Source: Phytophthora quininea | Taxonomy: Eukaryota > Oomycota > Peronosporomycetes > Peronosporales > Peronosporaceae | Direction of reading: 5' to 3' | NCBI GenBank assembly: GCA_011947345.1 | Contig: JAAVTG010000376.1 | Span: forward strand, 50,351 to 114,350 | DNA length: 64,000 nucleotides | Shown here: piece after piece, positions 43,357-54,949 of the stretch | Position numbering within the stretch: the first letter of the stretch is position 1 | How the letters are laid out: each line of letters starts with the position of its first letter | Translations under genes and position numbers: made by a program | The notes under the pieces: model-generated | Told to the model about the DNA's origin: nothing | The model's database searches: none | What the model saw: the letters and a program-made list of their open reading frames with translations, nothing else

Positions 43357-43941
43357 ATGGACACGACGGCCGAGTTCACGTCGCCGCGCGAGGTGCAGCT
43401 GGAGTTCCAGGAGCCATCGCAGCCGCCTGTTGCTACCAAATACGCCTGTAAGAAGTGCCGCTGTGTGCTATTCACAAGCGACGAGCTCATGCCGCACGAG
43501 CCCGAGCGGCAGCAGATCTCCACACGCCGGGTACATTTCAGGCATTTATCTTATTTTCTTCTAAATCTAACTCTGACACATGTAACAATATGTGACGTGT
43601 GTGATGAGCTAGAAGTTGAAGGACCTGAAGCACCACGTTCCTGCAGGACACGTCGACTGCTCCTCCTTCTTTTGGAGGAGACGCAACCGTGGATGGATGA
43701 AGCGTTGCTAGCCGAGGGGAAGATCCACTGCCCAAGTGTCAAATGCCAATCTCGACTGGGAGCTCTGCAATGGTCCGGGTCCCAGTGCTCTTGTGGTACG
43801 TGGGTCACGCCGTCCATCAAAATCACCAAGAGCAGAGTAGATCCGGTGTTTGAACGCAGCAATGCCCATATCGTCACGGGCGTCGTGCTTCCCAACTCAC
43901 AGGCATATGCAGCGGAAAATGCACCGCCCACTGAGAGCTAA
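43357..43941 (+). CDS. DUSP12/YVH1-type zinc-binding protein without phosphatase domain
   Basis: Exon 1 is 43357-43530; an 82-base intron (GTACAT...GCTAG) covers 43531-43612; exon 2 is 43613-43941. Exon 1 encodes KYACKKCRCVLFTSDELMPH. Exon 2 opens KLKDLKHHVPAGHVDCSSFF, then (one T missing near 43671-43674) EETQPWMDEALLAEGKIHCP, SRLGALQWSGSQCSCGTWVT and PSIKITKSRVD. This is the cysteine-rich C-terminal domain of DUSP12/YVH1, which in yeast helps release Mrt4 from pre-60S ribosomes. No HCxxGxxR phosphatase active site is present, so this is a stand-alone zinc domain. Partner and role are inferred. Confidence 0.75.
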   Translation: MDTTAEFTSPREVQLEFQEPSQPPVATKYACKKCRCVLFTSDELMPHEPERQQISTRRVHFRHLSYFLLNLTLTHVTICDVCDELEVEGPEAPRSCRTRRLLLLLLEETQPWMDEALLAEGKIHCPSVKCQSRLGALQWSGSQCSCGTWVTPSIKITKSRVDPVFERSNAHIVTGVVLPNSQAYAAENAPPTES

Positions 43942-44202
43942 AAGGGTTTCGACCAGCTGAATTGGTCTGCACACTCGCTGAGGACGTTCGACCGCGGCAA
44001 TAAATAGTGGTTCGGTTCGTTTCGCGCGTGAGATTATGTGAGGCTATTATCATCCGGCGGCACGCCGTGGTTTGCTGTTAACACTTGGACAACATTTAAC
44101 ACCCGCTCCATGCCAGGTGCGCGCGGGATTTGACTGACGCAGATAAACTTGGGCTTCAAGTGCAAAGAAATTTGATCGACACCGCAGACGCCAACAAATC
44201 AC

Positions 44203-46421
44203 ATGAAGGTGGCGAGCGGACAGTCGAAAAGAAACCTTGTGCGAATCGCCTCAATCGCGCCCAAACCTCCCCAGCTAAATAGTGATACAATACGTCAAGC
44301 GTGGGCGCGCTCGTGGCATGGAAAAAGCCCTAATAATTCGGCACCAGCTTTACCGCCTTCAGCGTTGGATTCGCCCGTGTTTGAGCTGGTGCCGCTAGAG
44401 TGCCTACCTGCTTTCGATGCGGCCAAGACTTTTAAAACAATGCTCTTCAACTCGGACCAGATTCGACGGCTAAACGCTTTTAGACGGCAGTGGCGGCAGC
44501 TGATCGCGATTGCTCTGCAGCTTGGTAACATGCTGATGCTGTTGACGACGATGGTGCCGCGACGAGTGGGATATCTGACGGCTGTAGTGTCGCCCATATT
44601 GCAGCTTCCGGGGATGTTGTTTATCGTGGCGTCGATGCGTGTCGAAATGATGATGCTGCTCTTTCGGACGTACGACTTCTGGTACTTCACCGTGAACAAC
44701 CTCATCTTCGGGGTCTGTTTTGTAGCAATTCTGGCTGATGTTCGTGTTGTGGTCGTTGTCTGTGGGTGTTTGATCGTGCAAATAAGTATCTTCGCGGACG
44801 CGTTGGTAGGAGACAGGTATCAGCTGTTCTTGTCGAGCTTTATCAATTGTTTTACGCACTTCGCCATGTTTGTGGTCGTCTACCTACGAATATTGGATGA
44901 TAACGGCAATGGTGGGGGACTGGTGCTTTCGTATTCCTCCACTGGTCATGGTTTCTCCCTACGTGACACGCTTATGAACACACAACTGAACATGGTGCTG
45001 CTGTTCGGAAGACTGGTTTATCGCAACTGGGTCACGATGCGGGAACAAGACACCGCTACCGCTCGGAGAATTAATTCCCAGACCAGCTATATCCCAGGCC
45101 GCCGTCGTTGCGTCAGCTACTATTGCACGGTGGGACTTCGTTCGAAAAGCGATAACACCAACGTTGATTTACTTCGAGCACAGAGCACCTACTCGATCCC
45201 TAACTCTGTTCACAGGACGAAAACCAGCGTCACTGGGAGTATTGAAGACGCCCATTCCCATTCGCGCGCCGGGAGTGTCATCAGTATCCAAGCGTTGGAA
45301 AGTTACCACACCGCGGTAGCTTCACAAGTCAACACAGGTTTGGCGCCTGCCAAAATCCACACCCCCAGAAATAATCGGGATGCGAATTGAGTCTCCTCAG
45401 CAACACAACTTCACCAAGATTCAACTGCAGTTCGTACCTATCGGCAAAGAGTTTAAGGCGCACACTACACTAATTCCAGGGTTTGGGCGATTGCTGACGA
45501 AAGTTCTGGGATCTACAGCGTCAGCTCAGAGGCATCGTTGGCTACTTACCATTTTCACGGTCTCGGATATGGCGGTATTATGATATTGGTGATAGGTGGT
45601 CTGGTCGCATGGATTTCGCGCGACCAAAACCTCGACAATTTCTTCCCGGGACTTGCCAGAACGCAAAGGCTAGCATTTGGTGCCACGATGCTTTTCTGCT
45701 GTGTGTTTTTCGCGTCCTATCAGAGGCAGTTGCTGAAGAGCTTGTATTCGTCCTTCAACTTCCTCTTCCTGTCCACAAAGCTAACAGTAGCGTCGTTGGC
45801 ACTCTGTCAGTTTTTCGCTTTCGATCGCCGCGTCATTTGGGTGTGGGGGCGTGGATCTGGATGCAATGGGCGATCACACTCGACGCGCTACCACCGAGTA
45901 CGGCGCGCCTACTTGCTTTTAAAAAGTCGACATTGATGACATTGGTAGTTGCCTTTGAAATGATCGGGTTGGTAATCTTGTCTCTGGAATTATTTGCGTG
46001 GGATCAGTGGATCGTCCCGAACCGCTTAGTCATCGATCGCGTTGTTTTGGGCCATCACGTGACGGTTAGTACGTTGTCTGCTTTGGTGTCGCGTCTGTGG
46101 ACAATTTTTCTTTGGGATTGCAAGCTCATGTGGTTTCTCTCTGCTGCTTATCGGCGTGAACGTCAGCGTCGTTCGAACTCGATCAATAGTGGATTGGAGG
46201 TAGTTAATGATGACGAAGGAATACGTTTGTTGCTTGTCGGCCGCGTCGAGTTCTTCTACGAATGGGCGACACATAACCGCCTCAAACGCGCTCAAGCGCG
46301 CTGGGTTCGTGGTTTGCACATTCTCCGAGCAACACAATCGCTCATTCGACGTCGTAGCAGAGCTGGAATCCAAGCCGTTCGTGATGACGTCGTGAAAGAG
46401 GAATCGCAGGCACCATCGTAA
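44203..46421 (+). CDS. Polytopic membrane protein, frame-broken
   Basis: Start ATG is at 44203 (MKVASGQSKRNLVRIASIAP). Hydrophobic segments include LIAIALQLGNMLMLLTTMVP, AVVSPILQLPGMLFIVASMR, FLSSFINCFTHFAMFVVVYL, MILVIGGLVAWISRDQNLDN, LAFGATMLFCCVFFASYQRQ, AWIWMQWAITLDALPPSTAR and LMTLVVAFEMIGLVILSLEL, ten or so. A long hydrophilic middle (SIEDAHSHSRAGSVISIQAL) separates the halves, and the C-terminus is basic and helical. There are three frame changes: near 45377 (one surplus base or two missing), 45579 (one T missing) and 45840 (one G missing in TTTGGGTG). It resembles lineage-specific membrane families of Phytophthora but is not clearly related to the triplicated genes. Confidence 0.65.
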
Positions 46422-46592
46422 TAGAGTTCCTTGCTTTAGTTTGGCTTCGTGGTGATAATACACCAGGAAACCTAGTAGCAGTTTCCGTGGTTACCAGGTT
46501 GACTGATTAGTGGAATAACGTGGAGACATCGTCAGCATTTTCGATTAGTCGATGGTATATTCAACATCAAGTTGAAGTACCTGGCTAGACCC

Positions 46593-48592
46593 TTACGCCG
46601 CCAGCGTGAACGTGTTTGACTTACCTTCGTACGCCGTAAGCGTTCCCAGCAAACTCTTCGAATAGCCTCGGTGCACGAACCGATATGTGCCAGCTACACT
46701 GGTGCGTCCACCCGCCCGAATGTTCCACTCGCATGTGTTCTTGCTCTCAGCGATGAGGTAACGCTCCCAGTGGTAGCGAAGGTCCCAGTGAGCGTCCGTC
46801 ATGACGGTGGAATACGACCCGTCCGAGTTGAGTTGCTGGACGTCGCAAAAGGAGGAGACCTTGGTCAACGCGTTCTTGGGGTGGGCCCCGGCGAACACCG
46901 CCGACGCCACACCACCGATAGAGTACGAGCTTGACGGCTGTGTGCGCACCGAGCTGAAGGACTTGAGGAACGGGGCCGAGTCCAGCACCACACCAGTCTG
47001 CAGCGTGATGAGTGAGTCTCGGTCGAGTTGCAGCGGCGTCGGACCCACGTCCAGAGGCACCGTGGGGTCGGCCACCGACGCGGCCACGCGAGCCAACTCC
47101 TGCTGCACGGCGGCCAACTGGTTGGGTCCGAACAGCGTCGACGCGCCTTCGTAGTTCTGGGTCAAGTACTCCTCCTTGGTGGTCATGTACTGGGCGTAGC
47201 CGTTGCTAATAGAGGCGAGCTGCACTTCGGTGACGTCGGCACTTGCCAACGCGGTTTTGACGGTGTCTCGGATGCGTCGACCGGCCATCGTCGTGGTCTC
47301 GAAGGTGGTCACGGCGATCCCGAACTGTCCGATCTTGACGATCTGTACGGGCAGGATGGTGGGGACCCACGGCACGGGTTTCATGAGTCCGACGGCCAGC
47401 ATCGGCACCTTGTTAGCATTCTGGCAGTCCTGCACCCACTGCGGGGTTCTCTTGATCACTGCACCAAGTGCTTTGAATAATGCATTGGCTTTCAGATTGC
47501 TTTCGGTAAACATGGGAGACCACGGCCATCTTCCGTGCCGGCCGCGAAGTTCTGCCCCACCACCGCAGGGCAAGTTCGATCGGCGTACGGATCGGCCGTC
47601 GTGGCTTCGACTCCGTCCAGCGTGACATTCGAGAAGTCCACGTACGACAAATTCGCCACCACCGATCCCTCGATCAGCTCGGACTCTCCGTTGATGAGCG
47701 CCTTCAGCGTGTCGTACTGCCGCTTGCCCATGATTTCGGCCGACTCGATCGTCGTGTTGCCTTCGCCGCTGAACGTGCCGTCGCCGTTGTCGATCCGGTT
47801 GGGGCTGACATCTCCGGCATTCGCGATGCCGATGCCAACCACCACGTCGTCCAGCTCGTCTTCCAGCAGAAACTCAGCGTATCCCTTGTTATCTCCGCTG
47901 ATGAGATGGTTTTTGGCGGTGAGACTGGTGGGGTGGACTGGGTAGAATGCCAGCACGCCTCGCAGTTTACCCGTACTGCTGAAGAAGTGCAGAGCTCTCA
48001 TGGTCGTGTCGATGTCGCTGGCGTACTTTGCGCGCTCTTTGGCCGAGTTGGCCAGATAGGCCTTGGGCGACCGGTTCTTGCCCCCTTTGTCGACCTCGCC
48101 CTTGTTCCAGCGGATCGTGCCGCTTTCGACCGAGGTGTGCGCTGCATCGATGGCCGTCATGATGCCGCTCACGATCTTGTCAAAGTTCTCGCTGATGTAT
48201 CCGAGGATGGAGACGTCGTAGAGGAAGTATCCGGCAGTTCCTCCGGGGCTGGCGTGAGTGTGCGTGGCGTGCAGAATGACGTTCTGCTCAGTGTAGACTC
48301 CATCGTACTTGGTAGCCAATTCTGTGAGGACTTCTTGGTGGACAAGCTGTGTGACGGACATGAGATCACAGTGGACAATCAGGACTCGTTTGTCGGTATC
48401 GTCGTCTTCGATGAGGAAAGCTCGCGCATAGAGGTGGTTCAGGATGCCGGCGGTGGTCTCCGTCGGGTCGGCGAACCCCATCATGATGACTCCAGCTGCA
48501 GGTCCAGTGATATCGGACTTGCCAATGCCGATGTTGTACGCGTCGGCGAGCACAGCAAGCATCAGCGTCAACAGAATAACAATACGATGCAT
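46593..48592 (-). CDS. Neutral ceramidase, copy B
   Basis: Start ATG 48592 gives the same signal peptide as copy A (MHRIVILLTLMLAVLADAYN); stop TAA is at 46593, with C-terminus YEGKSNTFTLAA. The ORF is intact except for one C missing near 47514-47516 (CTCCCATG; copy A has CTCCCCATG). All family blocks are present: HATHTHASPGGTAGY, IANAGDVSPNRIDNGDGTFS, MLAVGLMKPVPWV and SNGYAQYMTTKEEYLTQNYE. As the less damaged copy next to the complete flanking gene, it is probably the parental locus. Predicted to act on ceramide at the cell surface or outside the cell. Confidence 0.88.
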
Positions 48593-49128
48593 GGTGCGTA
48601 GTTGATTCCAAGGTTTTGCCGTTTTGCGCTCGAGCTGGGAGGTTTGGAAATGGTGGTCCAGAAGCTGGCTGTTTGGCATGAGGATCGGTCACTCACTCGA
48701 TCGGCAACAATGGTCGGGGCGACATCAAGGTTTGCGTGCAGGGTAGTGCAGAATCACCCAGTCCCAGGCTAAAGCCGGTGGTCATCTCGGATGGCGAAAA
48801 CTAATACTCAACGTTACCTTGGTGATGGAAATGGCTTCGCCCACGCTTTCACAATCAAATCGATAACTTTCGTGCTCGGAAATCATATGCCATCGCAATT
48901 TCAATCAGTGCCATCTATCCGTGTAATTGAACAGGCCACGGTGACTACGCGGTGGCGTCGTGGGACTCGGCCGCCTCTTGTTTTGCATCGCCGGAATCAC
49001 TTGCAACATCAGGCGTGCCACCGTTGCCGCTGTCTCGTACTCCCGACGCATACGTCTTGCGGACAAGACGCATCTCTTCGGCGATCACATGCGACGCCAC
49101 AGCAGAAAACTCCTTCTTGACGGGATCG
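46608..49128 (-). repeat. Inverted duplication, arm B
   Basis: Mirror arm of 40701-43215. Its outer edge falls inside exon 4 of the complete gene at 48945-50432, identifying B as the source and A as the derived copy. The two arms enclose a 3.4-kb spacer with two genes. Confidence 0.85.
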
Positions 49129-50432
49129 ACGAACAGTTTCTATGGCAAAGCCAACGATCAGTGTGTTATGCAAGGAGGTATCATAACCGTACAGCTTTCG
49201 TTTACCTTGATACGGTCGTCGAAGCGGATAATGGCCAGGAACAAATTCAAGTTCTCGGAGCAGTTGCTGTCCTCGATCAGCTTGCTGTAAATAAGCGCCA
49301 AGATATCACACAGCGAGAGCAGCACCTCTCGATAGTCTAGTGGAAAAGGCTCCAAGAACAACAATACCGTACCAGTACCATCACGTCAGATGATGACAAA
49401 TATCCCGCATCAACAAACAAAACGTACAATCGGCGGCGTCATCAGCCGTCTGTACACGGGCCGCTGGTTCCATTTGTGGAGCGTCGGGCGGAATGGTTCG
49501 TCAGCAGAATACTGCGTGCCGTGCTCCTTGTCCAGAGGTTCGTGTAGTGTACTCGACGTTGCCACCATCATTTTCTACTCATATCCACAGCAACATATAG
49601 TTAGTAACTCATCACACCTCTCCATAATACCCCTCACATACCATTCCTTGCACCGTCGCGGAGGAAAAGTAAAACTCGAGCTCCTCCAGTAATTGGCAGC
49701 AGTCCATAGCCAACAGCTCTGGGTGCAGCGACTCCCCTACCAACCTCCCAAGGCCAATACCCAAGTAGAAGAACTGGGCTCCACGTCGAATGCTCTGTTT
49801 GGCTCCTAAATGGCCCATCACTTGCTGCTCTCTCAGCAGCGCAACATTGAGCCAGTAGTTGGAGCCTTCGTGCATGGCCTTGAGGTAGTTCCAGTCTGAC
49901 CGTCGGTGCTGCACCAGGTCCTCCAGGATCTTCATCCTCTGCTGGGCCGACACCTGTCTCTGTAGCTCTTCATCTACTTCGTCCCCAGGTGCTTCATCTA
50001 CACTAGAGCTCTGGGAGAACAGCAGAGATCCAAACGAGCTCGACGCACTGACCAACGACGACGTCAGTGAACCGAGGGGTCTCCGCCCTCGCCAGTAGGC
50101 GTCTCCTCACTTGTAGAGCTTGGAGAAGCCTCTTTCTTGCCACTGATTGTATGGGACAGAGGGCTCAGCACCTTTCGACTGCCCTGAGTAAATTTGGAGC
50201 GGGCTGCAGCCGCCATTGAGCGCGCGGCGGACGAGGCCTTGGCTGCGGATGTCGGAATGTGCAGGTTGGAGCCCTTGGAGCTAGTCCTAGCGGCCGCTGC
50301 GTCGTCGCTAGTGGTCTCTGGCGCTGTCGGAGGTACAGCTGAAGCTTCAACTGCCGCGGGGAAGTCCGGGAAGGCTGATGGGGGCGGCGGCAGCGACGCC
50401 AGCACTTCCTGCTCGTCGCGGGGCTCGGCCAT
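48945..50432 (-). CDS. Conserved eukaryotic protein, possibly KICSTOR KICS2-like
   Basis: Exons are 49642-50432, 49428-49574, 49206-49349 and 48945-49139, with GT-AG introns of 67, 78 and 66 bases and phase 0 throughout. The N-terminus is low-complexity (MAEPRDEQEVLASLPPPPSA). One G missing near 50073 joins GGDPS to GSLTSSLVSASSS. The folded part is helical: SAQQRMKILEDLVQHRRSDW, SNYWLNVALLREQQVMGHLG, PELLAMDCCQLLEELEFYFS, FRPTLHKWNQRPVYRRLMTP, DYREVLLSLCDILALIYSKL and LNLFLAIIRFDDRIK. Layout recalls the KICS2/C12orf66 family linked to nutrient signalling upstream of TORC1, but I hold this loosely. It is divergent from SMC1. Confidence 0.6.
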
Positions 50433-50471
50433 TATCAGTCGGTTTTAGATCTAATGCGCATTCCGAGACCA

Positions 50472-50490
50472 TCACTCTGTTTTACACTTG
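50472..50490 (+). promoter_or_regulatory. Possible oomycete initiator for SMC1
   Basis: TCACTCTGTTTTAC fits the YCAYTYY initiator followed by a T-rich downstream element described for oomycete promoters. It lies about 90 bases before the SMC1 ATG in a 129-base divergent spacer. It is a motif match only. Confidence 0.3.
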
Positions 50491-50561
50491 ATGTTTGTAT
50501 GTTGGTTGCCGTTGGCCATACAAACGTCAAGTTAGTGTCGATTCCACGTTCTCGCGCACTC

Positions 50562-53500
50562 ATGGGGCGTATCGCTCGGCTGGAGCTCGAGAACTTCAAG
50601 TCGTACGGCGGGCGGCACGTGGTGGGGCCGTTCCACCGCTTCACGGCCGTCATCGGACCCAATGGCAGCGGCAAGTCCAACCTCATGGACGCCATCAGCT
50701 TCGTGCTGGGCGTCAACTCGCGCCAACTGCGCAGCAACCAGCTCAAAGACCTGGTGCACAAGGCTCCAGGAGACGTACAGGGCGTAACTCAGTCCCGCTC
50801 TGCGTTCGTAACTCTTGTCTACGAGCTATCCCAGGATGAGACGCCTCCTTCCATGGCCCGACACGCGCAAGAGACTAAGGAAGTCGCGTTCACAAGACTC
50901 ATTAACGAGAAAGGCGTCGGTTCATATCGCATCGACGGCCAGGACGTGGGGTTCGAAGGCTACCAAGCCCAATTGAAGGAAATTGGGATCTTGGTGAAGG
51001 CCAGGAACTTCCTGGTGTTCCAAGGAGACGTAGAGAGCATCGCCAGCAAGAGCCCCACGGAGCTGACCAAGCTCTTCGAGCAAATCTCCATGTCAGACGA
51101 GCTAAAGACCGAGTATGAGAAGCTCATGGAGCGGAAGAACGCAGCGGAAGAGAACATGATCTTCGCCTATAAGAAGAAGAAAGGGCTGGTGGCGGAGAAG
51201 AGGATGGTAAGGGAGCAGAAGGAGGAGGCCGAGAGCTTCAGGGACAAGCTGGAGAAAGCCAATGCGCTACGCGTGGAGCATTATCTGTGGCAGTTGTTCC
51301 AACTACAAGGTGAGATCAACGAGCATGAAGAGGCGGTGAAGGTGTACCAGGAATCGAAGAGGAAGTGCTCCACAAAGGAAGAGAATGTACTGAAAGATTA
51401 TCATGCCAAGAAGAAAGAACATAGTGCCAACTCTAGAGACAAGAAACTGAGTCGCGAGAAGCTTCAGGACTTCCAGAACGAGATGGAGGACATCCAGCCG
51501 CAAGTGATTAAGATCCGAGAACAAACGAGATACGCGGAAAGAGGATTCTTGACGCCGAGTCTACTGAGCAGAACCTGCAGACGCGAATGGAGGAGAAGAA
51601 TAAGGAACTTGACGGTCTGAAGAGAGATCTGCAAGAGCTGGAGATAGCCATGGCGGACTTGGATGCGAGTCAGAGGCGCGCGAACCATGGAGGTGAAGAC
51701 GCTGAGCTGGTGATGGATGGCGTGCGTTTAGAGGAGTATCATCGCATTAAAGAAGCTGTTCAAGTCAAGACTAACATGCTGCGAACAGAACGAGAGGCAA
51801 TTATGCGCCAACAAAATGCAGACAAACATAAGGTGCAGATGCTGACCCAGGAGCGTCAGGAAAATGTCAAGATGGTGGAGATGCTCACGGAAGACCTGAA
51901 ACAAGCTGATGAACGCATCGACAATGTAAGTCTCGCCTTTCAAAATACTGGTAGCGCCAGTTGTAACATATTGACGTTTTCCTGCAGATGCAACGCGTCA
52001 TTGCTGAAGCCGAGAATGACATCATTGAAGCCGAAAGGAACTTGCAGATGACCGACGAAGAAGTAAGTGTCTACAGCACGACATTTTATGAATTTGAAGC
52101 GATCTAACGCGACCTTAACTTCATTGCATAGAATCGAACCCAGGCACAAACGAAAGAAAAACTATCCGAGGAATTGAAACGCGTCACTAGCAAGCTACGT
52201 GATTTCAAAGACGATCGGCGACAATCACAAGCCGAAGCGCGAAAGGCAGAAACGCTCGAAACACTAAAGCGCCTCTATCCTGGTGTCCGCGGTCGCCTTG
52301 TGGACCTTTGCAAGCCTGTTCAGCGTAAGTACAATATGGCCGTGACAATTGCAACGGGTAAGCACATGGATGCGATCGTGGTGACGGACTACAAAACAGG
52401 CCAAGATTGCATTCGGTACCTGCGGGACTCTCGCTCCGGCAGTGCTCAGTTTATCCCTCTGGACAGAATCCGCATCAAACCGATCAATGAGCGTTTTCGC
52501 GACTTGGGCAATAACATCAAGATGGTGCTGGACGTTATCGAATGCGATGATGAAATTGAACCAGCATTACAGTATGCCGTAGGCGACACTGTTGTGTGCG
52601 ACTCAATCGATGTCGCCCGAGATTTATGTTTTCGGCGAAATGAGAAAGTGAAAGCGGTCACATTGGACGGCATGGTAGTTAGCAAAAACGGCAGTATGAC
52701 GGGTGGAAAAACTGACCACGACGCGCGCCGGGCTGGTCGATGGGATGAAAAGGAGGTGGAATCCTTGCAGCAGCGCAAGGACGAGTTGATGGACGAGATG
52801 CGTGCAATGGACCGCCACGGGTCATCTTACACGAGATTGCAATCGCTGCAAACGAAACTGGAGGGGCTAAAAGCCGACTCCACCACGCAAAGGCGGATCT
52901 GGAAATCACAAAGACGAAAAAGCCTGGCTTCGAGACGCGCATTTCTGATGCGAATAAACGCATGAAAGAAACGATCGATCCACAGCTTGAGAAATTTGAA
53001 GCGGCTGTAGCCTCTCGTAAAGGCAAACTCGCGAGCCTTCAGGACCAAATCAATACGGTGGAAGACGACATGTTCGCAGATTTTAGCGAGGCGATGGGTG
53101 TTGAAAGTATTCGCATCTACGAAGATAAAGTTCTGAAGCGTCGAGAGCAAGCGGATGCTGTGCGTCATAGAATCACGACACAAGCGAAGAAGTTGCGAGC
53201 ACAGGTACCGATTGTTGAGCTATGATCTATCTTTCCTGCATCCTCACTGACGTTGTTGTCTTGTCTATAGATCGAATATTTGGAATCTCAAAACTACAAC
53301 GATCGCTTGACTTCTGCGAAAGACATTGCCTCCCGAGAAGCCCAGCGTCAAAAACAATTAGCTGAAGAAGAAGCGGGTCTGTTGAAACGAGTGTCCGCTC
53401 TGCGTAAAGAGAGAATAGCGCAAGAAAAGATTCATGCAGACTTGAATTCAAAGGTTGAGGCGCTTGAGAATGAGCTCCGAGCGATCGGCGCGAAGAAGCT

Positions 53501-54482
53501 CAAGTACGATGAGCGTAAGAGCAAAATCATGAGGAGAATCGCAGCAGAAGAAGCCGTGCTCGAACGCTTGAAAGACCACAAGGCGGAGATTTTTAAGCGC
53601 GCATCGCTGGATCAAGTGACACTCCCCATTGTTGGGCAAAAATCAGGTGAAGACGTGGAAATGGAAGATGCAAACGCATCTCGAGCCGACTCAATGGTCA
53701 GAGTGCTCTTGAAAGAGCAGAGCTACTAGGCGACGAGCTTTTTGTTGACCAAGAAGTTGATTTCTCAGCTCTCCCGGATGCCCACGTCGTAGTAGATAAA
53801 AAGAGTTCGAGGAGATTAATCGTAGCTATGAAGAGCGAATCGGCGTGCTACTGACGGAGCTGGAGCGCATGCAGCCGAATCTGCGCGCACTCGACAAGTT
53901 CGATGCGATCCAAAGCAAGATCGGCAAGGAAGAGGAGGAGTTGGATCGCATCAAGCGCCAATCGTTCGATGCTGCATCAAAGTTCGAAAAGGTCAAGCTT
54001 GAACGCTTTGAACGGTTTATGGAAGCCTTCAACCACGTTTCGGGGTCATTGACTCGACGTACAAGCGGCTCACGAAGAGCTCCAAGCACCCTCTGGGCGG
54101 CACTGCGTATTTGAATTTGGAAAACACGGACGAGCCGTATCTGAACGGGATCAAGTACAACGCGATGCCGCCAATGAAGCGGTTCCGGGAGATGGAGCAA
54201 TTGTCTGGCGGCGAGAAGACCGTCGCTGCGCTTGCGTTGCTGTTCGCCATCCATAACTACCGCCCGTCGCCGTTCTTTGTGTTGGACGAAGTGGATGCCG
54301 CACTGGACAACGTGAACGTGAATAAGGTGTCCACTTACATTGCCAACTGCGACTTCCAGTGCATCGTGATCTCGCTCAAGGACTCGTTTTACGAAAAAGC
54401 GGACGCGCTTGTCGGAATTTGCAAAGATATCACGTTGCAGCAGTCCCAGTCGATGACGCTGGATCTCACCAAATTTGATTGA
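50562..54482 (+). CDS. SMC1: Cohesin subunit SMC1
   Basis: Start ATG is at 50562 ([20 protein letters not shown]). Introns are 51926-51987, 52063-52131 and 53205-53270, all GT-AG and in phase. The N-terminal ATPase head has Walker [20 protein letters not shown] and [20 protein letters not shown] [20 protein letters not shown]. Long coiled coils flank the hinge ([50 protein letters not shown]). The C-terminal head has the signature [20 protein letters not shown] and Walker [17 protein letters not shown], typical of SMC1. The complex holds sister chromatids together and loops DNA. Five frame changes (near 51533, 52881, 53693, 53803 and 54044) are each repaired by one base in a short homopolymer. 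About 1,240 residues, normal length. Confidence 0.95.
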
Positions 54483-54949
54483 TTTTGTCTCTGGAAAGTG
54501 GAAAACGTGCCATTGAATTTGTGTCGTCCAAGCAAGGTAATGATTGCAATATTATTTTCCTGGGATATTTTGCCCTGCCACTCGATGGACTTGTTCAAGT
54601 AGTTAGTGACGCGAGCTTTCGACTTGGATTCCTCGCTGGCTCGTATTTTTTCAACTCAGCCTAACCGTACTCAATGTTGCCGCGCAGTATGAAGTCCATT
54701 GCCTCCCGACAAAGCTTGACGGGAACCACTTGATCCTCTGTTGACCCTGGCTGTTCCCAATGTCATCACCACTCAACGAGAAATATCAACGTTTCTGCGG
54801 ACGTCTTCTTCACGCCAAGCGCGAGAGCTGCGCTAACACCTCACTCGACACCACAGCATAAAGGAAAGCAAACCATTTATCGAGAAAAAAATCGTTGCAG
54901 GACCAAATGTACACTACGGCTGCTGGTATGGATATGGCGAGCTAGCATT
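54483..54949. other. Intergenic 3' of SMC1
   Basis: No supported gene. The last 50 bases are the 3' flank of the Gly-rich gene 3 and match the same flank of gene 1 at 15690-15743 (ACTACGGCTGCT.GTATGGATATGGCGAGCTA). Confidence 0.45.
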
